Assembly: GCF_001623875.1 (NCBI RefSeq)
Contig: NZ_LWAE01000007.1
Location: forward strand, 1 to 64,000
From: Clostridium magnum DSM 2767
Lineage (GTDB): Bacteria; Bacillota; Clostridia; Clostridiales; Clostridiaceae
Length of the DNA: 64,000 nt
Direction: 5' to 3'
Made by a program: the position numbers and the translations under genes
Notes under the pieces: model-generated
Told to the model about the DNA's origin: nothing
Seen by the model: only the letters and a program-made list of their open reading frames with translations
Databases searched by the model: none
Shown: in pieces, positions 18,507 through 28,308 of the stretch
Numbering within the stretch: position 1 is the stretch's first letter
How the letters are laid out: every line of letters starts with the position of its first letter

Positions 18507-19061
18507 ATGTTTAAAAGTAATTACTTTAAAATATTTATGAAATTGAATGGAGTTACTTTTGGTAAAAACTTAAACTTATTTGGAGTGCCAGTAATATTTA
18601 AAAAAAGTGGATCAGTATTAAAAATAGGAGATAACTGCAGCATAAAAAGTAGTTTTCTTTCTAATTTAGTAGGGTTAAGTCAAAGGACTATTATTGTTAC
18701 CAGAACTAAGGAAGCAAAGATTGAAATAGGAAACAATGTAGGTATTTCTGGAGCTACTATATATGCTAGAAAAGGAATTTCTATTGGAGATAACACTTTG
18801 ATTGGTGGTAATGTTAAGATATTGGATAATGATTTTCATCCTATAGAGCTTGAGGCTAGGAATAGGGATGATAAGGATATGATTAGGAGTAAGGAAGTTA
18901 TTATAGGAAAAAGTTGTTTCATAGGATGCAATGCGTTGATACTTAAAGGCACTAGGATTGGTGATGGATCTGTGGTCGGAGCTGGAAGTGTTGTTAGTGG
19001 AAAATTTGGTAGTGGTGTTATAATTGCTGGCAACCCTGCTAGAGTTATCAAGAATATTTAA
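18507..19061 (+). CDS. Hexapeptide-repeat (LbetaH) acyltransferase
   Basis: 184 residues; SD AGGAGATCG precedes ATG 18507. The C-terminal two thirds show left-handed beta-helix periodicity ([IV]-G-x-x-x-x): IEIGNNVGISG, ISIGDNTLIGG, VIIGKSCFIGCNALILKG, RIGDGSVVGAGSVV. The DNDFHPIE loop carries the probable catalytic histidine and the protein ends in IIAGNPARVIKNI, as in CysE/NodL/WcaF-type O-acetyltransferases. The probable role is O-acetylation of a sugar in the repeat unit using acetyl-CoA. It is the last gene before a 170-nt gap and a change in codon use. Confidence 0.85.
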   Translation: MFKSNYFKIFMKLNGVTFGKNLNLFGVPVIFKKSGSVLKIGDNCSIKSSFLSNLVGLSQRTIIVTRTKEAKIEIGNNVGISGATIYARKGISIGDNTLIGGNVKILDNDFHPIELEARNRDDKDMIRSKEVIIGKSCFIGCNALILKGTRIGDGSVVGAGSVVSGKFGSGVIIAGNPARVIKNI

Positions 19062-19239
19062 TAGTCATAGAGTTATATAAAAAAGATAAGAATTATATAT
19101 TGGATTTTAACACTAATGTATGTCTTATTTAAAACTAAATATACCTTGTATAACTTTAATTCAACTGAAAAGTTTGAGTTCGAAAAAGTTAATCTTACAA
19201 ATAATGATGCAATAAGTATCAAAGCATGAGGTGATTAAT

Positions 19240-21282
19240 TTGAATAAAAATAGAATATTTGACGCTATAGAGAAGACGAATGCTAAAGTAGTGGCATTTG
19301 ATATATTTGATACGGTAATTCATAGGAGTGTATCTCCAAATCACGTTCATAGAATGTGGGCAAAGTATTTAATAGATTATTATGATTTAAATATGAGTAT
19401 TAACCGCTTGGTATTACTAAAACTAAATTCAAGGCGCTTTGCCAAATTGCATAATGTAAGAAAAGGGCTTGATAAGGAATGTAGATATGATCAAATGACA
19501 AAGAGAATATATACGTTCCTAGGTATACAGGAATCATATAATGAATTTAATACTAGATGCATTGATTTTGAATTGAAGATAGAAAAAAAGGTTGGACATA
19601 TTGATGAGAAATTCTTGGAGTTATATATTGAATTGCTTAACATGAATAAGGATATTATATTCATTTCTGATTTCTATCTGCATGGTAGTACTTTGTTTGA
19701 ATTGTTGAAAGCAAAAGGATTAGATGTTAAAGAACAGCAAGTATTTTCATCTAGTGATTTCTGTAAAACAAAGATTACTGGTAACCTGTATCAATGTGTT
19801 ATAGAAAAATTAAAAATCGAACCGGATAAAGTAGTAATGGTTGGTGACTCAAAGACAAGCGACTATCAAAATGCAAGACTGAATGGGTTAAATGCTTATT
19901 GTATTGACAGTTCTAAGTATTACGGTAGATATAAGGCATTTGAGAATGAATTCCAGAAAAATAGAATGTTTTTAGATTTACTTTTGAACGAAGGCTGGGT
20001 GAAAGAAAGAGAAATACCTTTTTCTCATGTTGCTTTTTGCATGTTTCCTTTTGTCGATAACTTATACAAACAGTTGCGTAGAGATAACAGAAGAAATGTA
20101 TTCTTTTTATCAAGGGAAGGAGAGTTGTTTAAGCGATTATTTGATATATATCAAGAAATTACTATTCCTAACCAACAGGAGAGAATTAACACATACTATC
20201 TTAAAGTATCGAGACATGCAACATTAATTCCATCAATTTTTGATGTTGAAAAAGATAGCTTTCAGGAAATATATAAGAATTATCCCGATATTACATTAGA
20301 AGCTTTCTTAAAAAACTTAGGGTTAGAAAAAAATAATGCTATAGTTACTGAATTTGAAGATACTCTTATAGCAAAAAAAATGATTAACGACTTTAAAAAT
20401 AGCAGTATATATGATGAAGTATTAAAATCAGAAGTTTTTCAGAGGGAATGTACGGCACGTGCAGAACAACAACGAGAATTATTCATCAGCTATCTTGATA
20501 GCTTTAATGTAGATTACCGTTCAGAGGGACTTTCCATTGTTGATGTTGGATATAGTGGAACAACACAGGAGAATATAAAGAAGATTTTTTCCAATGAAGT
20601 AGCAATGTATGGTTATTATATGTTTTCGTATGCAAATCCTAAAACAATGAATTCTATGAATCAAAAAATTGGAATTTTATACGATAAAAATAATAGTAAA
20701 AGAAAAAAAGACTATTTTGCATATAATTCTGCAGTTCTTGAGCTGATATCACTAGCATCACATGGTTCCGTTAATGACTATGTTACGGAAGGCAAGGCTG
20801 TTGCTCCAACGTATGATTTTATAGAAAGTGAAGAAACTGCATATAAAGAGGTTATATTGCCAATACAGAAAAATATAGAAGATGCAATGAGAAAAATATG
20901 TAGTGCTTATTCTCGAACAATATTTGTTAAGAAAGATTACTATAAGTGCTTTATGCGTCAATATCGAAGGTTTATTTTTAATCCTACATTGGAAGAAATG
21001 TCTTTGTATACTCAAATTCCTTTTGTTGATAATTTTGCAGCTTATGTAACCTACGATAGCTCTATAGTAAGGAAACAGTCAGCTTTAGTTAGCATTGTAA
21101 AGTTAATTTTAAGCTGTGGTAGGTTGATCAGAAAGCAAAATACCCATTGGGTGGCTGTTGCTCTGGATCGACTTAGACTAAGATTGTTTAATCCCTTATT
21201 ATATACTTTTGCGCCGATATCTTTGTTAATTTTTGACTTACTGGAATTATTAGAAAAAAGGAAGAAGGGGTTATCATCATGA
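19240..21282 (+). CDS. Large HAD-superfamily protein of polysaccharide loci (COG5610-like)
   Basis: 680 residues from TTG 19240, chosen because the SD GAGGTG ends 6 nt before it; an in-frame GTG at 19231 lies inside the SD. Residues about 15-230 form a HAD hydrolase: motif I VAFDIFDTVIHR, motif II FISDFYLHG, motif III/IV KVVMVGDSKTSDYQNARLNG. The rest (about 240-680) is a second domain with FFLSREGELFKRLFDIY and SIVDVGYSGTTQENI, which I recognise only as the region shared by COG5610-type predicted hydrolases in surface-polysaccharide clusters. It could be a sugar-phosphate phosphatase or a phosphoglycosyl transferase. It overlaps the next glycosyltransferase by 4 nt, so they are coupled. It uses more CGN arginine codons than upstream genes. 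Confidence 0.65.
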   Translation: MNKNRIFDAIEKTNAKVVAFDIFDTVIHRSVSPNHVHRMWAKYLIDYYDLNMSINRLVLLKLNSRRFAKLHNVRKGLDKECRYDQMTKRIYTFLGIQESYNEFNTRCIDFELKIEKKVGHIDEKFLELYIELLNMNKDIIFISDFYLHGSTLFELLKAKGLDVKEQQVFSSSDFCKTKITGNLYQCVIEKLKIEPDKVVMVGDSKTSDYQNARLNGLNAYCIDSSKYYGRYKAFENEFQKNRMFLDLLLNEGWVKEREIPFSHVAFCMFPFVDNLYKQLRRDNRRNVFFLSREGELFKRLFDIYQEITIPNQQERINTYYLKVSRHATLIPSIFDVEKDSFQEIYKNYPDITLEAFLKNLGLEKNNAIVTEFEDTLIAKKMINDFKNSSIYDEVLKSEVFQRECTARAEQQRELFISYLDSFNVDYRSEGLSIVDVGYSGTTQENIKKIFSNEVAMYGYYMFSYANPKTMNSMNQKIGILYDKNNSKRKKDYFAYNSAVLELISLASHGSVNDYVTEGKAVAPTYDFIESEETAYKEVILPIQKNIEDAMRKICSAYSRTIFVKKDYYKCFMRQYRRFIFNPTLEEMSLYTQIPFVDNFAAYVTYDSSIVRKQSALVSIVKLILSCGRLIRKQNTHWVAVALDRLRLRLFNPLLYTFAPISLLIFDLLELLEKRKKGLSS

Positions 21283-22439
21283 AAATTGTTCACATTTGTT
21301 TATGTGGAGTTGTAACTGATAATTTTTCTTACCAGGATAACTTGTTGTCTAAATATCATGTGAAATTGGGACATAATGTAACGTTCATTGCCTCTCAATG
21401 GTCATACGATACAAAAGGTATGTTAAAGTCTTTTAAGAAAAGTGATTATATGAATGATGATGGTGTGAAAATGCTTAGATTAAAAATGCGTGGAAAAGAT
21501 GATTTCAGTAAAAAGTATAAACGCTTCTACGGTTTAAGTGAAGCATTGAAGATAGAGCACCCTGATATTATATTTATACATGGCTGTCAGTTCCCTGATA
21601 TTGATAAAGTAGTTAACTATTTGAAAGAAAATAAGGTAACGAAAGTTTACGTGGATAATCATGCGGATTTTTCTAATAGTGCAAGAAATTGGGTATCAAA
21701 GAATATATTGCATAAAATTTTATGGAGACATTGTGCACAATTAATCGAACCATATACAACAAGGTTTTATGGTGTACTTCCTGCAAGAGTGGATTTTTTA
21801 AAGGATATTTATAAATTACCAGCGGAAAAATGTGAACTTCTTGTTATGGGGGCCGATGATGATAAGGTTGAAGAGGCACAAAATGAAGTAACGAGGAAAT
21901 CCATACGTGCCCAGTACAATATTAAAGAGGATGAGTTTCTTGTTATGACAGGAGGTAAAATTGATCCTGCTAAGAAACAGACTTTGTTGCTTATGGAAGC
22001 AGTTAACCAGATAAAAGATCCAAGAGTTAAATTGATTATTTTTGGGTCTGTTACAGAAGATTTGAAAGATAAATTAAATAGTCTTTGTGATGGAAATAAA
22101 ATTCAATATATTGGATGGATACAATCACAAGATTCTTATAAATATTTTGCAGCAGCAGATTTGGTTACTTTTCCAGGTAGACATTCTGTTTTTTGGGAAC
22201 AGGTTGCTGCGCTTGGAATTCCAATGGTTGTAAAGTATTGGGAGGGTACTACTCATGTAGATTTAGGTGGAAATACAAAGTTCCTCTATAGAGATAGTAC
22301 TAATGAGATTAAACAGAGTATTGAAAGTTTAGTTGATAGTGAAGAATATAATAATATGAAAAGAATAGCGTTAAAAAAGGGAGTGGAAATGTTTTCGTAT
22401 AAAGAAATAGCAAAACGAAGTATTAATAGCAATGAATAA
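21279..22439 (+). CDS. Glycosyltransferase family 4
   Basis: 386 residues; ATG 21279 overlaps the preceding stop by 4 nt, with the SD AAGAAGGGG just upstream. The N-terminus reads KIVHICLCGVVTDNFSYQDNLL, a GT-B acceptor domain. The C-terminal half has VMTGGKIDPAKKQTLLLMEAV, LIIFGSV, YIGWI and FPGRHSVFWEQVAALGIPMVV, where the E-x7-E-like region binds the nucleotide sugar. It is probably translationally coupled to the HAD-domain protein, which suggests paired action on the same sugar. Donor and acceptor are unknown. It is followed by an 800-nt AT-rich gap. Confidence 0.8.
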   Translation: MKIVHICLCGVVTDNFSYQDNLLSKYHVKLGHNVTFIASQWSYDTKGMLKSFKKSDYMNDDGVKMLRLKMRGKDDFSKKYKRFYGLSEALKIEHPDIIFIHGCQFPDIDKVVNYLKENKVTKVYVDNHADFSNSARNWVSKNILHKILWRHCAQLIEPYTTRFYGVLPARVDFLKDIYKLPAEKCELLVMGADDDKVEEAQNEVTRKSIRAQYNIKEDEFLVMTGGKIDPAKKQTLLLMEAVNQIKDPRVKLIIFGSVTEDLKDKLNSLCDGNKIQYIGWIQSQDSYKYFAAADLVTFPGRHSVFWEQVAALGIPMVVKYWEGTTHVDLGGNTKFLYRDSTNEIKQSIESLVDSEEYNNMKRIALKKGVEMFSYKEIAKRSINSNE

Positions 22440-23245
22440 AGTGTTAAAACAATAGAGGTAAAATTCTCAGGTTATTAATCAAATTCCACAAAAATTATAG
22501 ATTTATAAAGTTATAATTTTGTGGGTAAAGTTTTGCAAAAGTATATGAGATGAACTAGAGTATTTATTTTGCTCCGTATTCTTAAACGATTTTTTTATTG
22601 GTGAAAACTTATGTCTGTATTTTAATTTATGTACTTATGGAATAGGTTTTTGTTATATTAAATATTAGTAATAAGTACTTGAATTTCTGTTAGTATTTGG
22701 TTCATGATTTATATTATTTAAAGAATATCCATAAAAAAAATTTGAAACTAGGTCAAAAGAAAATTTTAATTAAAGAATAAATTGAAAAAAAGATAGAATT
22801 GTTTAAAGACAAAAATTGATCTAACAAGTAATCTTATAATAATGATAAATAAAACAATGTATGTCAACGTTGGAAGTTCTGTGAGGCTTACGGATAATAT
22901 TTTTAAAAATAAAATTATAACTACTATTTAAGAATTATTAAGTAATAAATAAAAGTATGAAAGTAGTTGCTATGATTGAGAAATGGTAGTTTTTTATGGA
23001 GATATTGAAGAGCAGAGTATTGATAGTTAACATGTTTAATCTAATGGATATAGGTAATATGAATATTATTATAATGTTTACAAAGTTTTATTTCTATCAT
23101 TGGAGGTAATTAAAAACACGTCTTTTAATTTTTGTAGTATTATAAATTTATAACAGTTTTAGAGTGAAATTAGAAAAAGTAATCTTGTAATTATTTGAGA
23201 GTACAACATTTTTATATAAATAGTAAGGTTAGTAGGTGATTCTTT
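22440..23245. other. AT-rich 806-nt gap without a supported gene
   Basis: No frame is open for a convincing distance. The only clear structure is an inverted repeat at 22486-22524 (CCACAAAAATTATA with TATAATTTTGTGG), about 45 nt after the preceding stop, which may be a weak terminator without a T-run. The gap separates two groups of glycosyl-transfer genes and may mark a join between imported cassettes. Confidence 0.5.
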
Positions 23246-24499
23246 ATGGTCCAATCCGAATATGATCAAATGAAGAAATGTGTGGAAAGAACAAATGATA
23301 AGTTATATCGCTCTCATGAAATTCGAAATGAAAGGATAAACTTTATAGTTATTTTTCTTATTGTATACATACAATATTCACTTTGGTTTTTAGAATACAG
23401 TGCTTCTATTCGAATGGCATTAACTCTTGGTTTAATAGGCGTGCTATTGACTTTTCATAATTTTAAGCTTCGTATTAACGTATATAGTCTAATAGTATTT
23501 GTTGTAGGTATACTATGTATAATTATTAGTTGTTTAGTAAATGGATTCAATTTACAATTTGACGGTTGGAATGTTGTAACTTGGTCTTGTGCTTTTTTAA
23601 CAAGTTCTATAATAGGTTCATCTTCCTTTTACAAAGCTTATACTAAGACAATTGCAATTTTGGCGTTTTCTGGAACTGTGGTCTTTTGTATATCACTATT
23701 TATACCTAGCATATTCTTTCATCTTCCTATACTTGATAAACAGAGTTGGACTAGCGACGCAATTATCCATAACGCATTTTTAGGAACAGTATCATTATAT
23801 AGTAACTATAAAAGAAATTTTGGTATATTTTACGAACCAGGTTTATTTGCATTTCATTTAAATTTAGCTGTTTTTTTAGAACTATTTGTCTTAGAGCGAC
23901 CAAATACTAAACATTTAATGATCCTTTTAGCTGCACTTTTAAGTACATTTTCTACTAACGGATTTATTACTGTTTCAATTTTTTTTATAGCATATTTTTT
24001 AAAAAAACATAATCAATTAAATAGAACTCAAATAAAAAAAATTAAAGGAATATGTGGAGTAATAGTTATCATTGCTATTTTTATTTTCGTAACTAACAAT
24101 TCTATCTGGCTATTTTTGATCAACAAGTTATCTGAGCTAAATTCAAGTTCGACGGCTGGATCTGGATTCGAACGTTTTCGTGCGTTCAAATATGCTACTG
24201 AAACATTTCTAGAAAATCCTGTTTTTGGCGTAGGCCAGGAAGGTTGGATAACTATATTTAACGGATACATAGCAACATTTACACCTATAAACTGGTTTGC
24301 ATTATATGGTATTATTTATGGCTTGTTATGTATTATTTTATATGTAAGAATAATCACTGTTGGTAAGAGCAACGTAGTTTCAATGGCAATTCAGTTTGTA
24401 GGGTTGTTAACATTAATAGTATCGCAAAATGTTTCTAATTATTTTGTTATAATAATTATTATATTATATAATGCTAGTACTTTTACTCGAAAAATTTAA
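23246..24499 (+). CDS. O-antigen/capsule polymerase-like membrane protein (Wzy)
   Basis: 417 residues; ATG 23246 lies about 9 nt after the weak SD AGGTG. After a charged N-terminus of about 30 residues there are 10-11 predicted membrane segments (INFIVIFLIVYIQYSLWF, MALTLGLIGVLLTF, SLIVFVVGILCIIISCLV and others). A large external loop contains NFGIFYEPGLFAFH, the R/N-x-G-x-F-x-EPG type loop of Wzy polymerases, and a late loop has NPVFGVGQEGW. Wzy joins repeat units on the outer face. It is the only polymerase candidate of locus 1. Arginine codons include many CGT/CGA, unlike the 9-18 kb genes. Confidence 0.75.
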   Translation: MVQSEYDQMKKCVERTNDKLYRSHEIRNERINFIVIFLIVYIQYSLWFLEYSASIRMALTLGLIGVLLTFHNFKLRINVYSLIVFVVGILCIIISCLVNGFNLQFDGWNVVTWSCAFLTSSIIGSSSFYKAYTKTIAILAFSGTVVFCISLFIPSIFFHLPILDKQSWTSDAIIHNAFLGTVSLYSNYKRNFGIFYEPGLFAFHLNLAVFLELFVLERPNTKHLMILLAALLSTFSTNGFITVSIFFIAYFLKKHNQLNRTQIKKIKGICGVIVIIAIFIFVTNNSIWLFLINKLSELNSSSTAGSGFERFRAFKYATETFLENPVFGVGQEGWITIFNGYIATFTPINWFALYGIIYGLLCIILYVRIITVGKSNVVSMAIQFVGLLTLIVSQNVSNYFVIIIIILYNASTFTRKI

Positions 24500-24602
24500 C
24501 CGATTATATAAAATTATGACATTATAATATCATTGTTGGAGCAAGCAAAAATAATATGAATAAATTAATATATAATAAGTATGTAAATAGGAGCGTATAT
24601 TC

Positions 24603-25604
24603 ATGATATCAATAATCGTACCCGTATATAATACACAACGATATTTGCATCGGTGCATTGAAAGTATATTGAAACAATCATACAAGGATTTAGAAATTAT
24701 ATTAATTGATGATGGATCAACAGATAACTCTCTATCTATTTGTCAAGAGTATGCAAGTCGTGATAAGCGTATAAAAGTTATGCATAAAGATAATGAGGGA
24801 CAAGGTGCTGCTAGAAATTTAGCTTTAGATATCTGTAAAGGTGAATATATTGGATTTGTGGATAGCGACGATTATATTATGCCTGAAATGTATCAGATAA
24901 TGTTAGAGTCAATTAAATTTCATAAAGCTGATCTTGCAATATGCGGATTTTCACGGGACCACAACTTTACAGTGAGAAAGCAGCCTACTCCTAAGAAATA
25001 TTGTATATATGATAATATTACTTTGATAAAGAATTATATAAATACTCCTTATATAACTACAAGTGTGTGTAATAAGTTATATTCACGAGGGTTATGGGAA
25101 AATGTTCGTTTTCCCAAAATCCGTGCTCGTGAAGATGTAAGTATTTTATATAAAGTTCTTGGAAAATCTCAGTGTGCTGTTCATATTGGGAGTTGTCAAT
25201 ATATTCAATTTGTACGTCCAGGTAGTACTGAAAGAACAAAGTTTTCTGAAGCAAAACTTAGTGCTATTCCGGCAAGTCGGGCTAATATGGAGTTTATCGA
25301 ATCAAATTATCCAGAGTTAATAAAGTATAGCTTTTTAAGAGTCACCAATACTTACGTTAATTTAATGCAAGATATTATATCTTCTTTTCAGTATTTTAAG
25401 CAAAAAAGTATTTATCAGAAGCTATATAAAGAATTTGTAATTGAATTGGGAAATGTTTTTGAGATAAAGGAATTTGATCTTGAACAATACAGTAGATTAT
25501 GTGATATTCGAGATAATCAGGGAAAATTCTTTTTATGTTGCCATATTTGTGGAATTAAGAACTTGATAGTGAATTTTGCTACTAGAGTTCTACCTAAAAA
25601 TTAA
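24603..25604 (+). CDS. Glycosyltransferase family 2 (EpsJ-like)
   Basis: 333 residues; SD AGGAG precedes ATG 24603. The GT-A nucleotide-sugar domain begins immediately: ISIIVPVYNTQRYLHRCI, EIILIDDGSTDNS and the metal-binding FVDSDDYI. ARNLALD is the usual ribose-side helix. The C-terminal third is helical and variable and probably sets the acceptor. Enzymes of this type add beta-linked hexoses or aminosugars to lipid-linked intermediates. It is 38 nt upstream of another GT2 gene and the two are likely co-transcribed. Codon use matches the neighbouring Wzy gene. Confidence 0.85.
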   Translation: MISIIVPVYNTQRYLHRCIESILKQSYKDLEIILIDDGSTDNSLSICQEYASRDKRIKVMHKDNEGQGAARNLALDICKGEYIGFVDSDDYIMPEMYQIMLESIKFHKADLAICGFSRDHNFTVRKQPTPKKYCIYDNITLIKNYINTPYITTSVCNKLYSRGLWENVRFPKIRAREDVSILYKVLGKSQCAVHIGSCQYIQFVRPGSTERTKFSEAKLSAIPASRANMEFIESNYPELIKYSFLRVTNTYVNLMQDIISSFQYFKQKSIYQKLYKEFVIELGNVFEIKEFDLEQYSRLCDIRDNQGKFFLCCHICGIKNLIVNFATRVLPKN

Positions 25605-25642
25605 TTTAAAATGGTTATTTATGACGAGGAGATATAAAAATT

Positions 25643-26461
25643 ATGCGTATTTCAATTATTACTGTTTGCTATAAAGCTAAAAAAGAACTTGAGATTACTA
25701 TTAATTCTATCCTTAAGCAGGATTATAATAATATTGAATTTGTAATCGTTGATGGAAATTCACAAGATGGAACTTTACAGGTGGTCAATGAATATCAGCA
25801 ACAATTACAGCAAAAGGGAATAAAAGTATTGTTTAGTAGTGAGTCAGATAAAGGCATATATGATGCTATGAATAAAGGAATGCAAAGATCGTCAGGAGAG
25901 TGGTGTATTTACATGAATGCAGGAGACGTTTTTTATCAAGATGATGCACTAACTAGTTTGTCACAATATTGTACAAATGACCGTGATATTATTTACGGTG
26001 ATGTGATTCATTGCTATCATAATAAGATGAATATTTATAAAGCTAAAGATGATACTGAATTAACTTTTAAGAAAGGAATGGAGTTTTGCCATCAGTCTAC
26101 TCTTATCAGGACCTCATTACTAAGAAAAAGAGGATATGATATCAATTATAAGATTGCTGGTGATTATGATTTTTTTGTGAATGCATATAAACATTCTTCT
26201 AAATTTTATCATGTTGATTGTATTGTATCAGTTTTTCAAAAAGATGGTATAAGTTCTACAAACGCAGGGTTAGTGAAGCTTGAGAATGCTCAAGTTCAAT
26301 ATAAGTACGAGTTAATTAAAAGAAATCAATATTATCGGAAGATCTTCAAAGCCAAGGTTTTTATTTTTATAAGATCTTTGATTCCGAAAAGCATAGTTGA
26401 TAGAAGGCATGAAAAGATTATGAAAACTGCCACAGGAAGCTGGATGAGTTTTCATAAGTAG
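25643..26461 (+). CDS. Glycosyltransferase family 2 (WcaE-like)
   Basis: 272 residues; SD GAGGAG precedes ATG 25643. The GT-A core has RISIITVCYKAKKELEITI, FVIVDGNSQDGT, SDKGIYDAMNKGM and the metal site YMNAGDVFY, a set close to WcaE/PGL-type GT2 enzymes. FCHQSTLIR is the usual acceptor-side histidine motif. The C-terminus has a basic amphipathic helix (FIRSLIPKSIVDRRHEK) that may touch the membrane. It follows the other GT2 by 38 nt. A 650-nt gene-poor stretch lies downstream. Confidence 0.85.
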   Translation: MRISIITVCYKAKKELEITINSILKQDYNNIEFVIVDGNSQDGTLQVVNEYQQQLQQKGIKVLFSSESDKGIYDAMNKGMQRSSGEWCIYMNAGDVFYQDDALTSLSQYCTNDRDIIYGDVIHCYHNKMNIYKAKDDTELTFKKGMEFCHQSTLIRTSLLRKRGYDINYKIAGDYDFFVNAYKHSSKFYHVDCIVSVFQKDGISSTNAGLVKLENAQVQYKYELIKRNQYYRKIFKAKVFIFIRSLIPKSIVDRRHEKIMKTATGSWMSFHK

Positions 26462-27114
26462 TATTAATGTAGTCATTTTAACAAAATACGGTGAAATATT
26501 TGGAAAGCTGAAGAAACCTATAATTAAATTTAACATTTTTGCTGCTTAGGGTAAAGAAGAGTTCATATTCAAAAGCCTTGAATTTTAATGATTGTTTACA
26601 ATTAGCATTTTTTAAAAATCTATGCGTGTGTTTTTTAATTATGTAAGCATAAGCTTTTATTAAAAATCAAATCTATGCGGTGGTTCATAAGGTTGTGGAT
26701 TTTAAGATAAAAAAATCCTCATATGGATGTGGCGTCTAAAGTAATAGATGTAATTAGGTGAAATTCTACTCTACTGCAACATAATAAGGATACATTAGTT
26801 CTTTCATAATGATCTTTGTAGTTAGTGCACAATCTAAGAGTTTAATAAAATACATTTATTTAGTCAAAGGGTATGTTCTTATGATGTTTTTATATAGAAT
26901 TATTTTATCCTTCAAGAAGGATGAGAGATAAAGAAAGAGTCAAATACTATAATTATGGAACGGACAGACTAGCAGTATTTAAATGTATTGGTCGTGGTGA
27001 ATCTACAATAGGCAGGGAGATACAATAATAAAAAGTGATATTAAAAATAATACTTCTAAAGAGCGGAATCCAAATAGAACTACTAGGGATAATATAGAAT
27101 GGAGTATATTAAAA
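26462..27114. other. 653-nt gap; possible transposase scrap only
   Basis: No gene is supported. At about 26955-27028 one frame reads AVFKCIGRGESTIGREIQ and then stops, faintly resembling the helix-turn-helix of IS30-type transposases (STISREI). It is too short to be sure. The rest is AT-rich with scattered stops in all frames. The stretch again lies at a change in codon use, consistent with cassette joining. Confidence 0.4.
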
Positions 27115-28308
27115 ATGGCAAGAATTTTGGTTAATTTTAAGAAGCTAGTTAAAAATTATATTAAGAAAAAAGTAAAAAATTATAAAGTAATTCAAAATAT
27201 AAATTTAGATGTTACTCAAAATCAAAAAAAAATATTATTTATTTACTTAAATCAAACTTTATACCAGAATATAAGTAAGAATTTAGCTCATACAAATTAT
27301 TTAGAATCATCAATAATGATAAAAGTTTTAATAGAAAATAATTTTTGTATTGATATTCTTAAAGTTAATGATATGTTATCAATCCAGCCTATAAAAAATA
27401 AAAAATATGATTATATATTAGGTTTCGGTGATAACTTTTATGAAATGGGTAAGTTTAATATGGAAGCAAAAAAAATATTATACTTGACAGAAAATCCACC
27501 TGAAATATCCTTAAAGAAAGAATTAGAAAGATTAAAATATTTTCAACAACGTAAAGGTATTAAAAGTAGCTTAACTAGAAGTGGGCAATTTTATAAGGAA
27601 AAACACTTTACAAACATAGATTATTGTATCACTTTAGGTGAAGAAAAATTTCACGAATATAAACATTATAAAACATATAGAATGCTACCGACTGGCTTGT
27701 ATAATGAAAACTTTAACATAAAGAATATTAAAAATACGAGAGGAAAGCCTAATTATTTATGGTTTGGATCCAATGGGGCTATACATAAAGGATTAGATAT
27801 ATTATTAGATGTTTTTAAAGATAGAGGTGATATAAACTTATATATAGCTGGCTTGAATAAGAAAGATGAAAAAATATTAAAAATACCAAGGAGAAATAAT
27901 ATTCAAAATCTAGGATTTTTAAAGGTAAATAGTTATGAATTTATTGACACTATCAATAAGTGTGATTATGTTATATTACCTTCTTGTTCTGAAGCAACAT
28001 CTACTTCGGTTTTGACGTGTATGAGACATGGAGTGATACCAATAGTACAAAATGATATAGGATTTAACCATATGAGAGATGAGTATGTTTATATATTAGA
28101 TGAATTCAGTATTGAATATATTAATAACTTTTTAAACGATTTAATTAAAATTGATAAAAATAAAATTTTAGAAAAAAGATTAAAAATATATGAGTTTGCG
28201 AATTATAAATTCACATTGGGATGTTTTAAAAAGAATTTTAATAATATAATAAATAAAATAGTAAGTGAAGCTAGTGGTAACAGGAAGGAATCGAAACATG
28301 ATAAGTAA
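27115..28308 (+). CDS. Glycosyltransferase (GT-B fold, GT4-like)
   Basis: 397 residues; GGAG lies about 10 nt before ATG 27115. The basic, Asn/Lys/Ile-rich N-terminus (KKLVKNYIKKKVKNYK) may contact the membrane. The acceptor domain includes KILFIYLNQTLY and ILYLTENPPE. The donor domain has LWFGSNGAIHKGLDILLDVF, LYIAGLNK, NLGFLKVNSYEFI and the conserved VILPSCSEATSTSVLTCMRHGVIPIV patch that holds the nucleotide sugar. The coding sequence is more AT-rich than neighbours and arginine returns to AGA/AGG. It overlaps the flippase gene by 11 nt, so the two are coupled. Confidence 0.8.
   Translation: MARILVNFKKLVKNYIKKKVKNYKVIQNINLDVTQNQKKILFIYLNQTLYQNISKNLAHTNYLESSIMIKVLIENNFCIDILKVNDMLSIQPIKNKKYDYILGFGDNFYEMGKFNMEAKKILYLTENPPEISLKKELERLKYFQQRKGIKSSLTRSGQFYKEKHFTNIDYCITLGEEKFHEYKHYKTYRMLPTGLYNENFNIKNIKNTRGKPNYLWFGSNGAIHKGLDILLDVFKDRGDINLYIAGLNKKDEKILKIPRRNNIQNLGFLKVNSYEFIDTINKCDYVILPSCSEATSTSVLTCMRHGVIPIVQNDIGFNHMRDEYVYILDEFSIEYINNFLNDLIKIDKNKILEKRLKIYEFANYKFTLGCFKKNFNNIINKIVSEASGNRKESKHDK

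Noticed and set aside
26955..27028. IS30-type transposase fragment
   Set aside because: Only about 18 residues resemble the helix-turn-helix and stops follow at once. It is recorded in the gap entry but is too weak to call.
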